DNA from: Megalobrama amblycephala
Lineage: Eukaryota; Chordata; Actinopteri; Cypriniformes; Xenocyprididae
NCBI RefSeq assembly: GCF_018812025.1
Contig: NC_063054.1
Coordinates: 26,728,856-26,792,855, forward strand
DNA length: 64,000 nucleotides
Direction: 5' to 3'
A program made the translations under genes and the position numbers. The notes under the pieces are model-generated. The model worked only from the letters and a program-made list of their open reading frames with translations. It searched no databases and was not told the origin of the DNA. Below are positions 1 to 49,625 of the stretch, one piece after another (position 1 is the first letter of the stretch; every line of letters begins with the position of its first letter).

Positions 1-1550
1 ATCAATGAAAACTGCCAGATCAAATACAACAGAGACACAAAAAACAAAAAGACTAACAATAAAAAAGAAAGAATGCTACAAGTAAAAATCCTCTAACAGA
101 TGCGTAAAAAGTAGAACCAGTCGATGAAATCCCACCCGCCTCAGCAGCCCATCAATACAGTTCACATCATGAGCTGACGATTGGTATCCCTCTACCAGTT
201 GACAGGCAGAGCATGGAGCCAATCAATAGCGAATGCCTGCATAGAGGAAATGATTGCTGCTGTTTTCCCACCTGGTAAGAACCGAAACCCTTGACATTGG
301 AGTTAACAAGAGCCAAACACCTCCGGAGCAAAGCTGCCTTCAAGACAACATGCTACAACACTCATTACAAGCAGTGCTGCTTAATACAGACATTAAATCA
401 GGTACAAAACTAGTACGTGTATTTGCCTTACAAACAAATGATTGCAAACAGCACACGCTTATTTACACACACCTGATTAATCATAAGTATTGATCTCCAC
501 ATGCACAAACATTTCTCCATCGTTCTTCCCTTCTCTCTAAGGACCAAACAGGTAGGCAGCCCTCAGACAAACAGATCTCACACCCTTTTATTAAACTGGA
601 TGTACTTTCAAATCTGCTCCTAGGCACCTCCCGTCTTCCTTCCCTCACTTCACATGTCAAAGCTCTCTCAGAGCAGCCCTCTCTCCTTGCTTTAACCTCT
701 GTCCTGACAGAGTGATGTATCTCCCGCTCTGCAGCACTTCTTGAAACGAGGCTGTGCCTACAGCTGAGTGATGGTTGTCATAATGGTCATACAGTGGGGA
801 CAAAAAGTTTGAGACTAGAGATAGACCTAAATTAAAATTCTTGTCTGAAAAAGAAAATTCTGGAAATACAGGCCTGAAAAACAGACAAAAAATTCATCAG
901 TACCACCGTCATCTCTGTAATGTGTTTGTGTTTTGTTGAACTAATGATGTCGTCATCGACTAAAATGCATGTGCACGTTACTCTACTTCCTGAACAAATG
1001 CACACCCGAGTTAGAGTTGCTTTCACATTCATATGAATCATGCCACAGTTCCAGTGCAACTGAACTCAGACCACCTCCTACAGGTAGTCTTGGGTTCGGT
1101 CCCCCGGTGCACTCCCGGATCCACATGACAGCTTTTACATTACCAATTTCAAACTAAACTGCCAGCGTGAAAGCACCCTAAATATCCAAATAATTTTGGA
1201 TAGTGATTATAGTCGTTCGGAAGTGATTCAGAAATTTGGAAGTGATTATACTCGTTTCAGATGGCACTACTACCAAAACATCTAGGCTCCAATTACATAC
1301 ATAATATTTATAATAATAGCGTCTATTATAACAAGCTATCATTAAAGCAAGATAGGAAAAACCAAATACCAAATATGTTTTGAAATTCATTTTCTAATTT
1401 AGCTTTTCAGTCAAATCTTAAATTGAATATATAATTTATAACAACAAAAAATGTATTAAATGTGTAGAATGCAAATTAGACCTCACTGCAGTTGTAACTT
1501 GCAGTAAAATAAAAAGCAACTGTGGAAAAATCAGGGCATTTTAGAGTTTC
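1..1550. other. Non-coding, probable nbas intron; remnant transposon at ~990-1180
   Basis: No nbas exon fits here. About 990-1180 resembles the ends of a cyprinid DNA element (GAGTTAGAGTTGCTTTCAC near one side, CAGCGTGAAAGCACCCTA near the other). The rest is AT-rich sequence without clear structure. Confidence 0.4.
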
Positions 1551-1552
1551 TT

Positions 1553-3110
<1,558 letters not shown>

Positions 3111-3406
3111 GAAGCTCAGTCTGGTCTCCTAATGGTTCAGATATCTCTCCATTAGGAGCCCACAGTAGACAGATACACTGTTATCATTTGATCTCACCAC
3201 ACTAACAGCCCTCTGGGATAGCAGTAACTGTCACTCTGGAAGGAAGCAAATCTTCTCTGAGTCAGATGTGCATCTGTATGTGTATTTGAGGAAGTTGTTT
3301 GTTTTTCAGCCGGGTAAGGTGTCAGTCAAGCAAAAGTGCAAAAGAAAACAATGTGCTTTGATACGTGTTTGAGTGTCAGCCTCTATCAGTGCGTGCACTC
3401 GTGTAC

Positions 3407-42034
<38,628 letters not shown>

Positions 42035-42337
42035 GTTTTCAATGAACTGGACTGTGCTCACGTCACACTACGGCGGCTCGCGAGGTACATATAAAGAGAC
42101 CGATGAGCTTTCAATTTTGCCTCTGAATATCTATAAGTTGTTTTCTAAACGTATCTGTAACTAAAATGTTAATTTTATGAATTTTAAAATTAACTTTATA
42201 TATTTTATTTTAATAAAACAAGACCAGCGGAACTGAAGCGAGAAAGTGCAATCCGCACGGACCGTTTTTTCTACTAGCACCCTGTCAAAACCAGCACACG
42301 TAACATCCGGTGGAGTGATACGCAGGAGTTTGACACC
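42035..42337. promoter_or_regulatory. Shared nbas/ddx1 head-to-head intergenic region (5' UTRs and likely bidirectional promoter)
   Basis: Only 303 bp separate the two start codons, so both 5' UTRs and both core promoters must lie here or in upstream non-coding exons. The nbas half is GC-rich, with the palindrome CTCGCGAG at 42077-42084 (core of the TCTCGCGAGA element common in bidirectional housekeeping promoters) and TGACGTGA on the minus strand at 42058-42065. A TATAAA on the plus strand at 42090-42095 could serve ddx1. The ddx1-proximal half is AT-rich then GC-rich again. Motifs are seen; promoter function is inferred. Confidence 0.7.
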
Positions 42338-42353
42338 ATGGCAGCGTTCGGCG
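42338..42353 (+). CDS. ddx1: ddx1 coding exon 1 (residues 1-6)
   Basis: Only 16 coding bases, ATG to GGC G|GTGAGA, encoding MAAFG plus the first base of Glu6. The context GACACCATGG is a strong Kozak match. Confidence 0.95.
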
Positions 42354-45300
42354 GTGAGATTTACCTGTCAATATTTTAGTAAAACTATTTTTAGTAATAA
42401 ATTGAGTGTGGTTAAACTATTTGCAATCTGTATATCTGTTTGTTTTGCCTTACAGAAATGGGAGTAATGCCTGAAATTGCACAGGCGGTGGAAGAAATGG
42501 ACTGGCTGTGAGTTAGACAGCGTCTCCTTGTTCAGGGGTTTTCAATCTTTTTTATATTTTTATTTACTTTTAAATAAAATATTATTTTATTATTATTTTT
42601 ACACTGCTTTTCTCTAAACATTCCCAAGGAGTCCCCAGCACTCCTTTGCGGACCCCACTTTGAAAACCCCGTCCTAGTTCTTACACACCTCATATGTGGT
42701 GTATTAATAAGTTAGTTATCCATACATAATAAAGTAGGAATTGATTTAATCTTCTCTTTCAGGTTGCCAACAGACATTCAGGCCGAATCCATCCCTCTGA
42801 TTCTGGGTGGAGGAGACGTGCTCATGGTGAGAATCACCATCATATCCAGTGCCAGTGCCTATGTGTGTATGATCCACACCTCTGTGCTCACCTGTGTGTT
42901 TATGTTCACAGGCCGCTGAGACTGGGAGTGGAAAAACTGGAGTAAGTGTGAAACCATTCACATAAATAAATGCTGATGCCGCAGCAGTGTTGGGTTTTGG
43001 CTGTGCACTTTGTTATAAAAGTATATTGTATATTATAGTTTTAAATATATATAAAAAATGTATGAAAGGATCAGTGAAATGTGAATGTGGTCTTGTAGGC
43101 CTTCAGTATTCCAGTCATCCAAATAGTCTATGAGACTCTTAAAGACCAGCAGGAGGGGAAGAAGGGACGTAGTGCGGTGAAGACAGGAGGAGCAGGTATT
43201 AAACTTATTTCTATGTAATCATTCAACTAATTTATGTACAGCCACTCTTAGTTTATATTGACACACCATCAGTAAGAATTACTATACGCTGATCATATGT
43301 CCCCATTTTATTATTATTATTTTTTTTTTATGTTTTGATGGCTTGTCTGACTGGAGCTTTTACTGTATGCTGTTATTGTTAACGAAAACGAAAGCTATTA
43401 AAAATAATTTTCATTAATTGAAATAAGATATAAATATTAGATGAAAAATTAGTTGAAATGTTAAAATTACTAAAATTAGTGAAACTAAAAATCAAAATAT
43501 AAATATGTACAAAAAATAAATAAAATGATAAAAGCACATACAATTATTAATTTATACTAAACTTAAAAGTAAAAATAAAAGCTAATTCAAAATATTAATA
43601 AATACTATAATAGTATATAAATAATACTTAAATGATAATGGTAGAAATTTGTGCAACAAAAGACAATTAAACATTATAAACTTTACCTCCAATGTCTGAA
43701 GTATATTGAAACTAGCGAATTTCATTTCAGAAACCACTTTCCTGACATTTGCTCTCATATATTAGATAGATTATTATTTGATTTCAATTTATTGATTGTT
43801 GTTCCTGGATTTGTTGTCCATCCCAGTTTTCAATAAATGGCAGATGAACCCCTATGACAGAAGCCCAGCATTTGGTAAGTGTTTAACTTTTCACTTATAT
43901 GTGAAAGACCTAGCCTGGTTTGTTCCTGAACTCTTCATTGTGATTCTGCGAGCTTATTTTCACTTCTTTGTTGCAACAAATTTATTATATATATATTTTT
44001 TCTTCAGCTATTGGTGCTGATGGCCTGTGCTGTCAGAGCAGAGAGTTCAAAGAGTGGCATGGCTGTCGTTCCACCAAAGGAGTCACAAAAGGTAAGATAA
44101 CACCCTTTTTGTGTTTTCTTTCTAAAAGCCAAGGGAGTCCTGGGAAGATTCATTTTTCACTCCTTTTTCTCCAGGGAGGTATTATTATGAAGTGTCCTGT
44201 CACGATCAAGGGCTGTGCAGGGTGGGCTGGTCCACTGCCCAGGCATCACTGGACTTGGGTATGTTTCAGTATGACCTCATTACACTGATCTGGTTCTACC
44301 ATAACTTCAGTAATAATATTGTTCTTATTCTGTTTTTACTCTCTCTTAGGAACGGATAAATATGGATTTGGCTTTGGGGGAACTGGAAAGAAATCTCACA
44401 ATAAGCAGTTTGATAGTTATGGAGAGGTAAGGCATAATGAGGGACTTTGATTTGATACTCAAGTTTTAGAGATTTGACATGATTTATGTCTTTTCCAGGA
44501 ATTCACTATGCACGACACCATCGGATGCTACATAGATGTGGATAAAGGCCATGTGTCATTCTCCAAAAATGGTTAGGTTTGTTTTTATGCCTTTGAGATA
44601 TTTTATTAAATATATAAATTAAATTTCATTAAGCATGTTGTCACACGTGCGGCATGTTGAAAGACTTTTTAATGCATTTATTTAGCAAGGATTCAATAAA
44701 TTGATCAAAAGTGACAGTTAAAATACTTATAGTGTTACAAAAGTTTTTATTTCAAATAAAAGCTGTTCTTTTGAATATTAATCAAAGAATCCAATTTTTT
44801 TAACTGTATGTGAACTGTACATCTATAAATGTTTTGTATCACAATACATCTTTAATACCAGCTGCCTTTAATTCATATGCCTCTGTAATTGATTCCTGAT
44901 TGGCTTTCCCAGGCAATGATCTGGGTTTGGCTTTTGAGATTCCTCCGCAACTGAAAAATCAGCCTTTCTTTGCTTCCTGTGTGCTGAAGGTATCTGACAT
45001 GCACTACTAGCTACTCTTTAATATAATAAACACCTTCTTGTTGCTGCCTAACGTTTCTTTTACTCCCCAGCTATTCTTAAATTGTGTATTTGTGTCAATC
45101 AAACCCAGAATGCTGAACTGAAGTTCAACTTTGGTGATGAACCCTTCAAAAACCAACCTAAAGATGGATATGTGGCCCTGAACCAGGCTTCAGATGGTCA
45201 TGTGGTTAAATCCAGCCAGACAGGTGAGTTTCAAAACACATTAATTTCTCCCTGCCTGCAGGGCTTGTATTAATGTTTTCTTGCATTCTGCCTGTCATGT

Positions 45301-48300
45301 GTTTTTTGTCCTCAGGCAGTGCTAAAGTGAGTCAGGTCAAATCCAGTTCTAACGCCCCCAAAGCTCTCATCATTGAGCCGTCTAAAGAGCTGGCTGAACA
45401 AACCCTCAATAATGTCAACCAGTTCAAGAAATATGTTGATAATCCCAAACTAAGGTGAGTTTAGATTGACAGAGGAGCTGCAGTGAGTTTCATTTTTGTA
45501 GTCTGGTGATGGATTGGCGTTAACTGAACATCGTGATGTTATTGCAGAGATCTTCTGATAATCGGAGGAGTGGCCGCTAAAGAACAGCTCTCCATTTTAG
45601 AAAGTGGGGTAAGTGTCCATAATATACACTAGTATTCAAAAGCTTGGGGTTAGTAAGAATTTAGTATGCAAGGATGCATTACAAAAGTGACAGTAAAAAC
45701 ATTTATAATGTTAGTAACGATTTCTGTTTCAAAACAAAACTCAAAGAATCCTGTAAAAATTACTGTTTCCACAAAAATGAATAAAATAAAATAGCGCAAC
45801 AGTTTTCAACATTGATAATAAGAAATGTTTCTTGAGCACCAAATCAGCATATTAGAATGATTTCTGAAGGATCATGTGACACAGGAGTAATGATGCTGAT
45901 AATTAGCTAGTTAGCTACAAAGTGGTCTTGGACTGAAAAAAAGTTGAGGACATCTGTCTTAGACCATAATATAGAATTCAGAACATTAAACCATAATACA
46001 GTTTAGAACCATTTACAACATTAAACAACGTTTACAATACTATGCATCTTTTTGTATGTATACTTTATCACTTTATTGCTCTTTTAGGTTGACATTGTGG
46101 TTGGGACCCCAGGCAGACTGGATGATCTCATATCAACAGGAAAGCTGGATCTATCCCAAGTCCGCTTCCTGGTGCTGGATGAGTGTGTATGTTGAACACT
46201 TAAGCTTATACAATTCTGTACATTTTAGCATGAATGGAATACTTTGGCTTAACTAAATGTTCTATTGACAGCATTCATGACATGCTGTTGATTTCATTGT
46301 AAATAATTTCAACTTTTACACCAATTTGAGTAAACAAGCCAAAAATGCTGAAACAAAAATGCACCTAACATTGTATGAGGTGTTTTAACAAAAGACACTA
46401 TAAATGTTTATCATCATCAAGATTAAATTTATCCTAACATATGGGAAAGTGCAAAAAAGAAATACTTTTATTCTGGTTGAAAAAAATGTGTTCAGGATGG
46501 ACTCCTCACAGCTGGCTACACCGACTTCATCATGAGGGTCTACAACCAGATCCCTCAGGTCACCTCAGATGGCAAGAGACTACAGGTGATCAAAGCTCTC
46601 ATATCTGTTTTCCATCAATATGCATTAGAGTTCGTTAGGTACAGTTCTTCATCTGTGAACCATGTGTGTGTTATGTAGGTGATTGTTTGCTCTGCCACGC
46701 TGCATTCATTCGATGTGAAGAAGCTCTCAGAGAAGATCATGCATTTCCCCACATGGGTGGATCTGAAGGGAGAAGATTCTGTACCAGAAACGGTCCATCA
46801 CGTGGTGGTGCCAGTCAACCCAAAAGCTGACAGGCTTTGGGAGAGACTGGGAAAGAGCCACATCAGGGTACATATATTTAACTGTAACAAACATCTCACT
46901 TCATTATGCATTTGCCTAAATGTACAAAAAGTCTAAATCAGTAATGTTGTGTGTTTTCCCAGACTGATGAAGTTCATGCCAAGGATGACACACGACCTGG
47001 AGCCAACACTTCAGGTATGAATCATCAGCCTTTAAGAACATCTGAATGAAATATCTGATTGGTTCCATGCTCGCATTATCAGTTGTGAACATTTCAAAAT
47101 GACCTTCCTTGACTGATATAAAGGTCTTGTAGTGAATCATTTTATATGGCTTTACCAGAGATGTGGTCAGAGGCCATTAAGATTCTGAAGGGAGAGTATG
47201 CGATCAGAGCCATTAAGGAGCATAAGATGGATCAGGCCATCATCTTCTGCAGGACAAAGATCGACTGCGACAATATGGAGCAGTACTTCATCAAGCAGGG
47301 AGGAGGTGAGGCGGGCACACAGCCTTTAATATCGTTGTCTAACAGCCATTATATGCCATCAGGTCTGGATGCAAACATTTGGCTTTTCTCACAGGTCCAG
47401 ACAAGAAAGGACACCAGTTCTCTTGTGTCTGTCTTCATGGTGACAGAAAACCAAATGAGCGCAAATATAACTTGGAGCGATTCAAGGTAAAGAATAATTG
47501 GAATCAGATTTAAAATAAATTAAATTGTGCAACTGAATAACTTTACTAACTATAGTCACTTTTTTTATCATCATCACTTTAGAAACAGGAAGTAAAGTTT
47601 CTGATTTGCACAGATGTGGCTGCTAGAGGAATCGATATCCATGGTGTTCCTTATGGTAAGAAGGAGGACCAGAATTTCTCAATTTTCAGACTTTAATCAC
47701 TAAAATTTAGTTTGTTTGCCTTTCCTATAAAATGCAGAATGATTTTTATTATTATTGTTTTTGGCCACAATAATAACTAAATAATCATTAGACTGTAAAG
47801 GCATATGTGTTATTTTTCTTAATAATAATGTTAATAATTTAATATTTATATACTGTATTTAATAAAAACTATAAATAAAAAATAAATTATTATTATTATT
47901 AATTATATTTATATTCTGCAAATAATGATAATTAGTAATTATAATTATTAATTATCATTATTTGCAGAATGATTTCAATTGTTTAACCGTCAATGTTAAA
48001 ATTCTGTTTGACTTACTGAACTTATGCAACAAAAAAAACACATTACCCATGGACAGTTTTTTCTATAGAAGCTTGTTTCCACCATTGTATAAAAATAAAA
48101 AAAGGTAATTGCAAGTTTAAAGTCAGAATTGAGTGAAATCTAATGTCAGTCTTTTTTTTCCCCCTCAGAATTGGACTTTATAACTCACAATTGCAAGTTT
48201 ATATCTCACAATTCTGAGAAAAAAAGTCAGAATTGTGCAATTGCAATGTAAACTCGCAATTGCAAGGAAAAAAGTCAAAATTGTCAGATAAAAAGTTCCA

Positions 48301-49329
48301 ATTATCTTTTAAATTGCTTTATTCTGTGGCAGAAACAAGCTTCCATAGTTTTCTGTTAAACGCACAGTGCAAATCTACAGCAACATGTGCTATTTATTAA
48401 TAGACCCCATTGTTAAAAAAAAAAAACAAAGTAAAAAATTCAATCAAGCCTATCTAAAATAAATTCAAAAACAGATAATTGCAATATTGTGTTCTGTTTT
48501 GCAGTGATAAATGTGACTCTACCAGATGAGAAGCAGAACTACGTTCATCGCATTGGAAGAGTTGGCAGAGCGGACAGGTGACGGCCAGAGTTTATCTTCT
48601 ATCATTATGTGTAGATTGCAATCTGTCTTCATGTCTGATTACATTTAGTCAGCGTTTGAGTGAATATGTGTGATGTCACTACAGGATGGGTTTGGCTATA
48701 TCCCTGGTTGCTATGGAGAAAGAGAAAGTAAGTAGGAAGTACAGGAGAACTGGTGGAAATGTAGAAATGTAATTTGTTTGTGTGTTAATTGTGTGTTTGT
48801 GTGTGGGGGGGCACACAGGTGTGGTACCACGTTTGTGCCAGCAGAGGAAAAGGCTGCTATAACACCAAACTCAAAGAGAACGGAGGATGCACTATTTGGT
48901 ACAATGAGAAAGAGGTGAGAACTGCATTTACATGACATTAACAAGATTCAAATTTACTTACCTTATTCTAATTGTGCTTCTATTTTAGTTGTTGTCAGAA
49001 ATCGAGGAACATCTGAAATGCACCATTACTCAGTGTGAACCTGACATCAAAGTACCTGTTGACGAATTTGACGGCAAAGTAACATACGGGCAGCGCAGGG
49101 CTACCGGCGGTGAGTGTCTTTCAGATGTCCTGTTTGTAGGCCATTCACTATATTATACTGTCACTTATATCCATATCTATTTTCCCACAACACCCCAGGT
49201 GGTCTCTATAAGGGCCATGTGGATATATTGGCCCCAACCGTACAGGAACTGGCCAACCTGGAGAGAGAGGCGCAAACTTCCTTCCTTCATCTCGGCTATC
49301 TACCCAACCAGCTCTTTAAAGCATTCTAG
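42338..49329 (+). CDS. ddx1: ddx1, ATP-dependent RNA helicase DDX1, complete (26 coding exons, 740 aa)
   Basis: DDX1 unwinds and remodels RNA and RNP. It is part of the RTCB tRNA-ligase complex and acts in RNA transport granules, 3'-end processing and clearance of RNA at DNA breaks. Twenty-six GT-AG exons join in phase from ATG 42338 to TAG 49329, giving 740 residues, the same length as human. Motifs in order: Q-motif region [13 protein letters not shown] (24-36), motif [11 protein letters not shown] (45-54), a SPRY domain inserted between motifs I and Ia (about 85-260, e.g. [27 protein letters not shown]), Ia PSKELAEQ (294-301), TPGR (346-349), II DECD (370-373), III SAT (407-409), [10 protein letters not shown] (572-580) and [11 protein letters not shown] (601-609). 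Odd points: motif II is DECD rather than DEAD and motif Ia has Lys for Arg. The start is unambiguous ([20 protein letters not shown]). Poly(A) signals lie at 49410 and 49568. Confidence 0.98.
42456..42507 (+). CDS. ddx1: ddx1 coding exon 2 (residues 6-23)
   Basis: 52 bp encoding [17 protein letters not shown], identical to human in this stretch. Acceptor TTACAG, donor CT|GTGAGT. Confidence 0.97.
42763..42826 (+). CDS. ddx1: ddx1 coding exon 3 (residues 23-44)
   Basis: 64 bp encoding [20 protein letters not shown], the Q-motif region that contacts adenine in DEAD-box proteins. Confidence 0.98.
42912..42941 (+). CDS. ddx1: ddx1 coding exon 4 (residues 45-54, Walker A)
   Basis: A 30 bp phase-0 exon made entirely of motif [11 protein letters not shown], the ATP phosphate-binding loop. 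Confidence 0.97.
43099..43195 (+). CDS. ddx1: ddx1 coding exon 5 (residues 55-87)
   Basis: 97 bp encoding [20 protein letters not shown] and a basic linker leading into the SPRY insert. Confidence 0.97.
43827..43874 (+). CDS. ddx1: ddx1 coding exon 6 (residues 87-103)
   Basis: 48 bp encoding [15 protein letters not shown], start of the SPRY domain; human has [15 protein letters not shown]. Confidence 0.97.
44008..44091 (+). CDS. ddx1: ddx1 coding exon 7 (residues 103-131, SPRY)
   Basis: 84 bp encoding [20 protein letters not shown] then STKGVTKG. Acceptor TCTTCAG, donor AAG|GTAAGA. Confidence 0.97.
44175..44258 (+). CDS. ddx1: ddx1 coding exon 8 (residues 131-159, SPRY)
   Basis: 84 bp encoding [19 protein letters not shown], the SPRY core strand pair with the typical YYEV and VGWS signatures. 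Confidence 0.97.
44350..44426 (+). CDS. ddx1: ddx1 coding exon 9 (residues 159-184, SPRY)
   Basis: 77 bp encoding [20 protein letters not shown] and SYGE. Confidence 0.97.
44499..44571 (+). CDS. ddx1: ddx1 coding exon 10 (residues 185-209, SPRY)
   Basis: 73 bp encoding [20 protein letters not shown] then FSKN, the SPRY 'D-IGC-D' signature. Confidence 0.97.
44655..44800 (-). repeat. CAAAAGTTTGGGGTC repeat, internal fragment
   Basis: Contains TTGATCAAAAGTGACAGTTA and AAAGCTGTTCTTTTGAA in ddx1 intron 10. Confidence 0.55.
44913..44989 (+). CDS. ddx1: ddx1 coding exon 11 (residues 209-234, SPRY)
   Basis: 77 bp encoding [20 protein letters not shown] and SCVLK. Confidence 0.97.
45109..45223 (+). 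CDS. ddx1: ddx1 coding exon 12 (residues 235-273, end of SPRY)
   Basis: 115 bp encoding [20 protein letters not shown] and [15 protein letters not shown], closing the SPRY insert. Confidence 0.97.
45316..45454 (+). CDS. ddx1: ddx1 coding exon 13 (residues 273-319, motif Ia)
   Basis: 139 bp encoding [20 protein letters not shown] and [13 protein letters not shown]. Motif Ia reads PSKELAEQ where I recall PSRELAEQ in mammals. Confidence 0.97.
45548..45608 (+). CDS. ddx1: ddx1 coding exon 14 (residues 319-339)
   Basis: 61 bp encoding [20 protein letters not shown] plus Gly. It contains the GG motif. Confidence 0.97.
45625..45895. repeat. CAAAAGTTTGGGGTC repeat in ddx1 intron 14, foldback form
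   Basis: It opens with ATTCAAAAGCTTGGGGTTAG in plus orientation but continues with minus-orientation body (TTGAGCACCAAATCAGCATA, TGAAGGATCATGTGACAC), showing that family copies carry inverted ends. Confidence 0.65.
46088..46186 (+). CDS. ddx1: ddx1 coding exon 15 (residues 340-372, TPGR and start of motif II)
   Basis: 99 bp encoding [20 protein letters not shown] then [11 protein letters not shown]. It ends GAT GAG TGT|GTATGT, so the third residue of the Walker B box is Cys. Shortening the donor by two bases would create a stop across the junction. Confidence 0.96.
46496..46585 (+). CDS. ddx1: ddx1 coding exon 16 (residues 373-402)
   Basis: 90 bp, phase 0 at both ends, encoding [20 protein letters not shown] and [10 protein letters not shown]. 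It supplies the final Asp of motif II. Confidence 0.97.
46679..46867 (+). CDS. ddx1: ddx1 coding exon 17 (residues 403-465, motif III)
   Basis: 189 bp encoding [40 protein letters not shown] and [15 protein letters not shown] at 407-409 couples ATP hydrolysis to unwinding in DEAD-box proteins. Confidence 0.98.
46963..47014 (+). CDS. ddx1: ddx1 coding exon 18 (residues 466-483)
   Basis: 52 bp encoding [17 protein letters not shown], the linker between RecA-like domains. Confidence 0.96.
47159..47305 (+). CDS. ddx1: ddx1 coding exon 19 (residues 483-532)
   Basis: 147 bp encoding [40 protein letters not shown] and EQYFIKQGG, start of RecA-like domain 2 (motif IV region IIFCRTK). Confidence 0.98.
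47395..47486 (+). CDS. ddx1: ddx1 coding exon 20 (residues 532-562)
   Basis: 92 bp encoding [20 protein letters not shown] then [10 protein letters not shown]. Confidence 0.97.
47583..47655 (+). CDS. ddx1: ddx1 coding exon 21 (residues 563-587, motif V)
   Basis: 73 bp encoding [20 protein letters not shown] then GVPY. Human has KKGDVRF, so this copy is one residue shorter here and regains it elsewhere. Confidence 0.96.
48095..48345. repeat. Degenerate GTCAGAATTGTGAGAT/GCAATTGCAA repeat in ddx1 intron 21
   Basis: Short motifs AAAGTCAGAATTG and ACTCGCAATTGCAA recur several times in both orientations over ~250 bp. The element can fold back on itself. Confidence 0.55.
48505..48577 (+). CDS. ddx1: ddx1 coding exon 22 (residues 587-611, motif VI)
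   Basis: 73 bp encoding [20 protein letters not shown] then RADR. The arginines of HRIGRVGR contact ATP in the closed state. Confidence 0.98.
48685..48727 (+). CDS. ddx1: ddx1 coding exon 23 (residues 611-625)
   Basis: 43 bp encoding [14 protein letters not shown]. Donor AAA|GTAAGT. Confidence 0.95.
48819..48914 (+). CDS. ddx1: ddx1 coding exon 24 (residues 626-657)
   Basis: 96 bp encoding [20 protein letters not shown] and CTIWYNEKE, the C-terminal extension specific to DDX1. Confidence 0.97.
48989..49109 (+). CDS. ddx1: ddx1 coding exon 25 (residues 658-698)
   Basis: 121 bp encoding [37 protein letters not shown] and ATG. Confidence 0.97.
49199..49329 (+). CDS. ddx1: ddx1 coding exon 26 (residues 698-740 and stop)
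   Basis: 131 bp encoding [39 protein letters not shown] and KAF, then TAG. The C-terminus aligns with human to the last residue. Confidence 0.98.
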
Positions 49330-49625
49330 AACAAACTTGTATGTGCCATACTGAAATGATCGCAAATGAAGACTCTAAAGGACAAGATTATTTGTCACTA
49401 ACTTTACATAATAAATGTATTTAATTTTTGGTTCATGTAGTGTGAACGTAAAAGAAATTAGCTTGTTATAATTGATTTGCAGTATTTTCTTTAATATTTT
49501 AAATATTGAAGAAATGTAAAAACTGGTTTTGTTTTTCCAAAGCATTTAAGTTAAGTGATCAACCTGAAATAAATTCAAAGAGCATGATGTTTCTCTTTTC
49601 TTTAGTTATTGTGTTCGCAACATGT
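49330..49625 (+). other. ddx1: ddx1 3' UTR with two AATAAA poly(A) signals
   Basis: AATAAA hexamers lie at 49410-49415 and 49568-49573. The second is followed by a T/G-rich stretch (TTATTGTGTTCG near 49605), a normal downstream element, so cleavage is likely near 49590. Inferred from sequence only. Confidence 0.6.
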
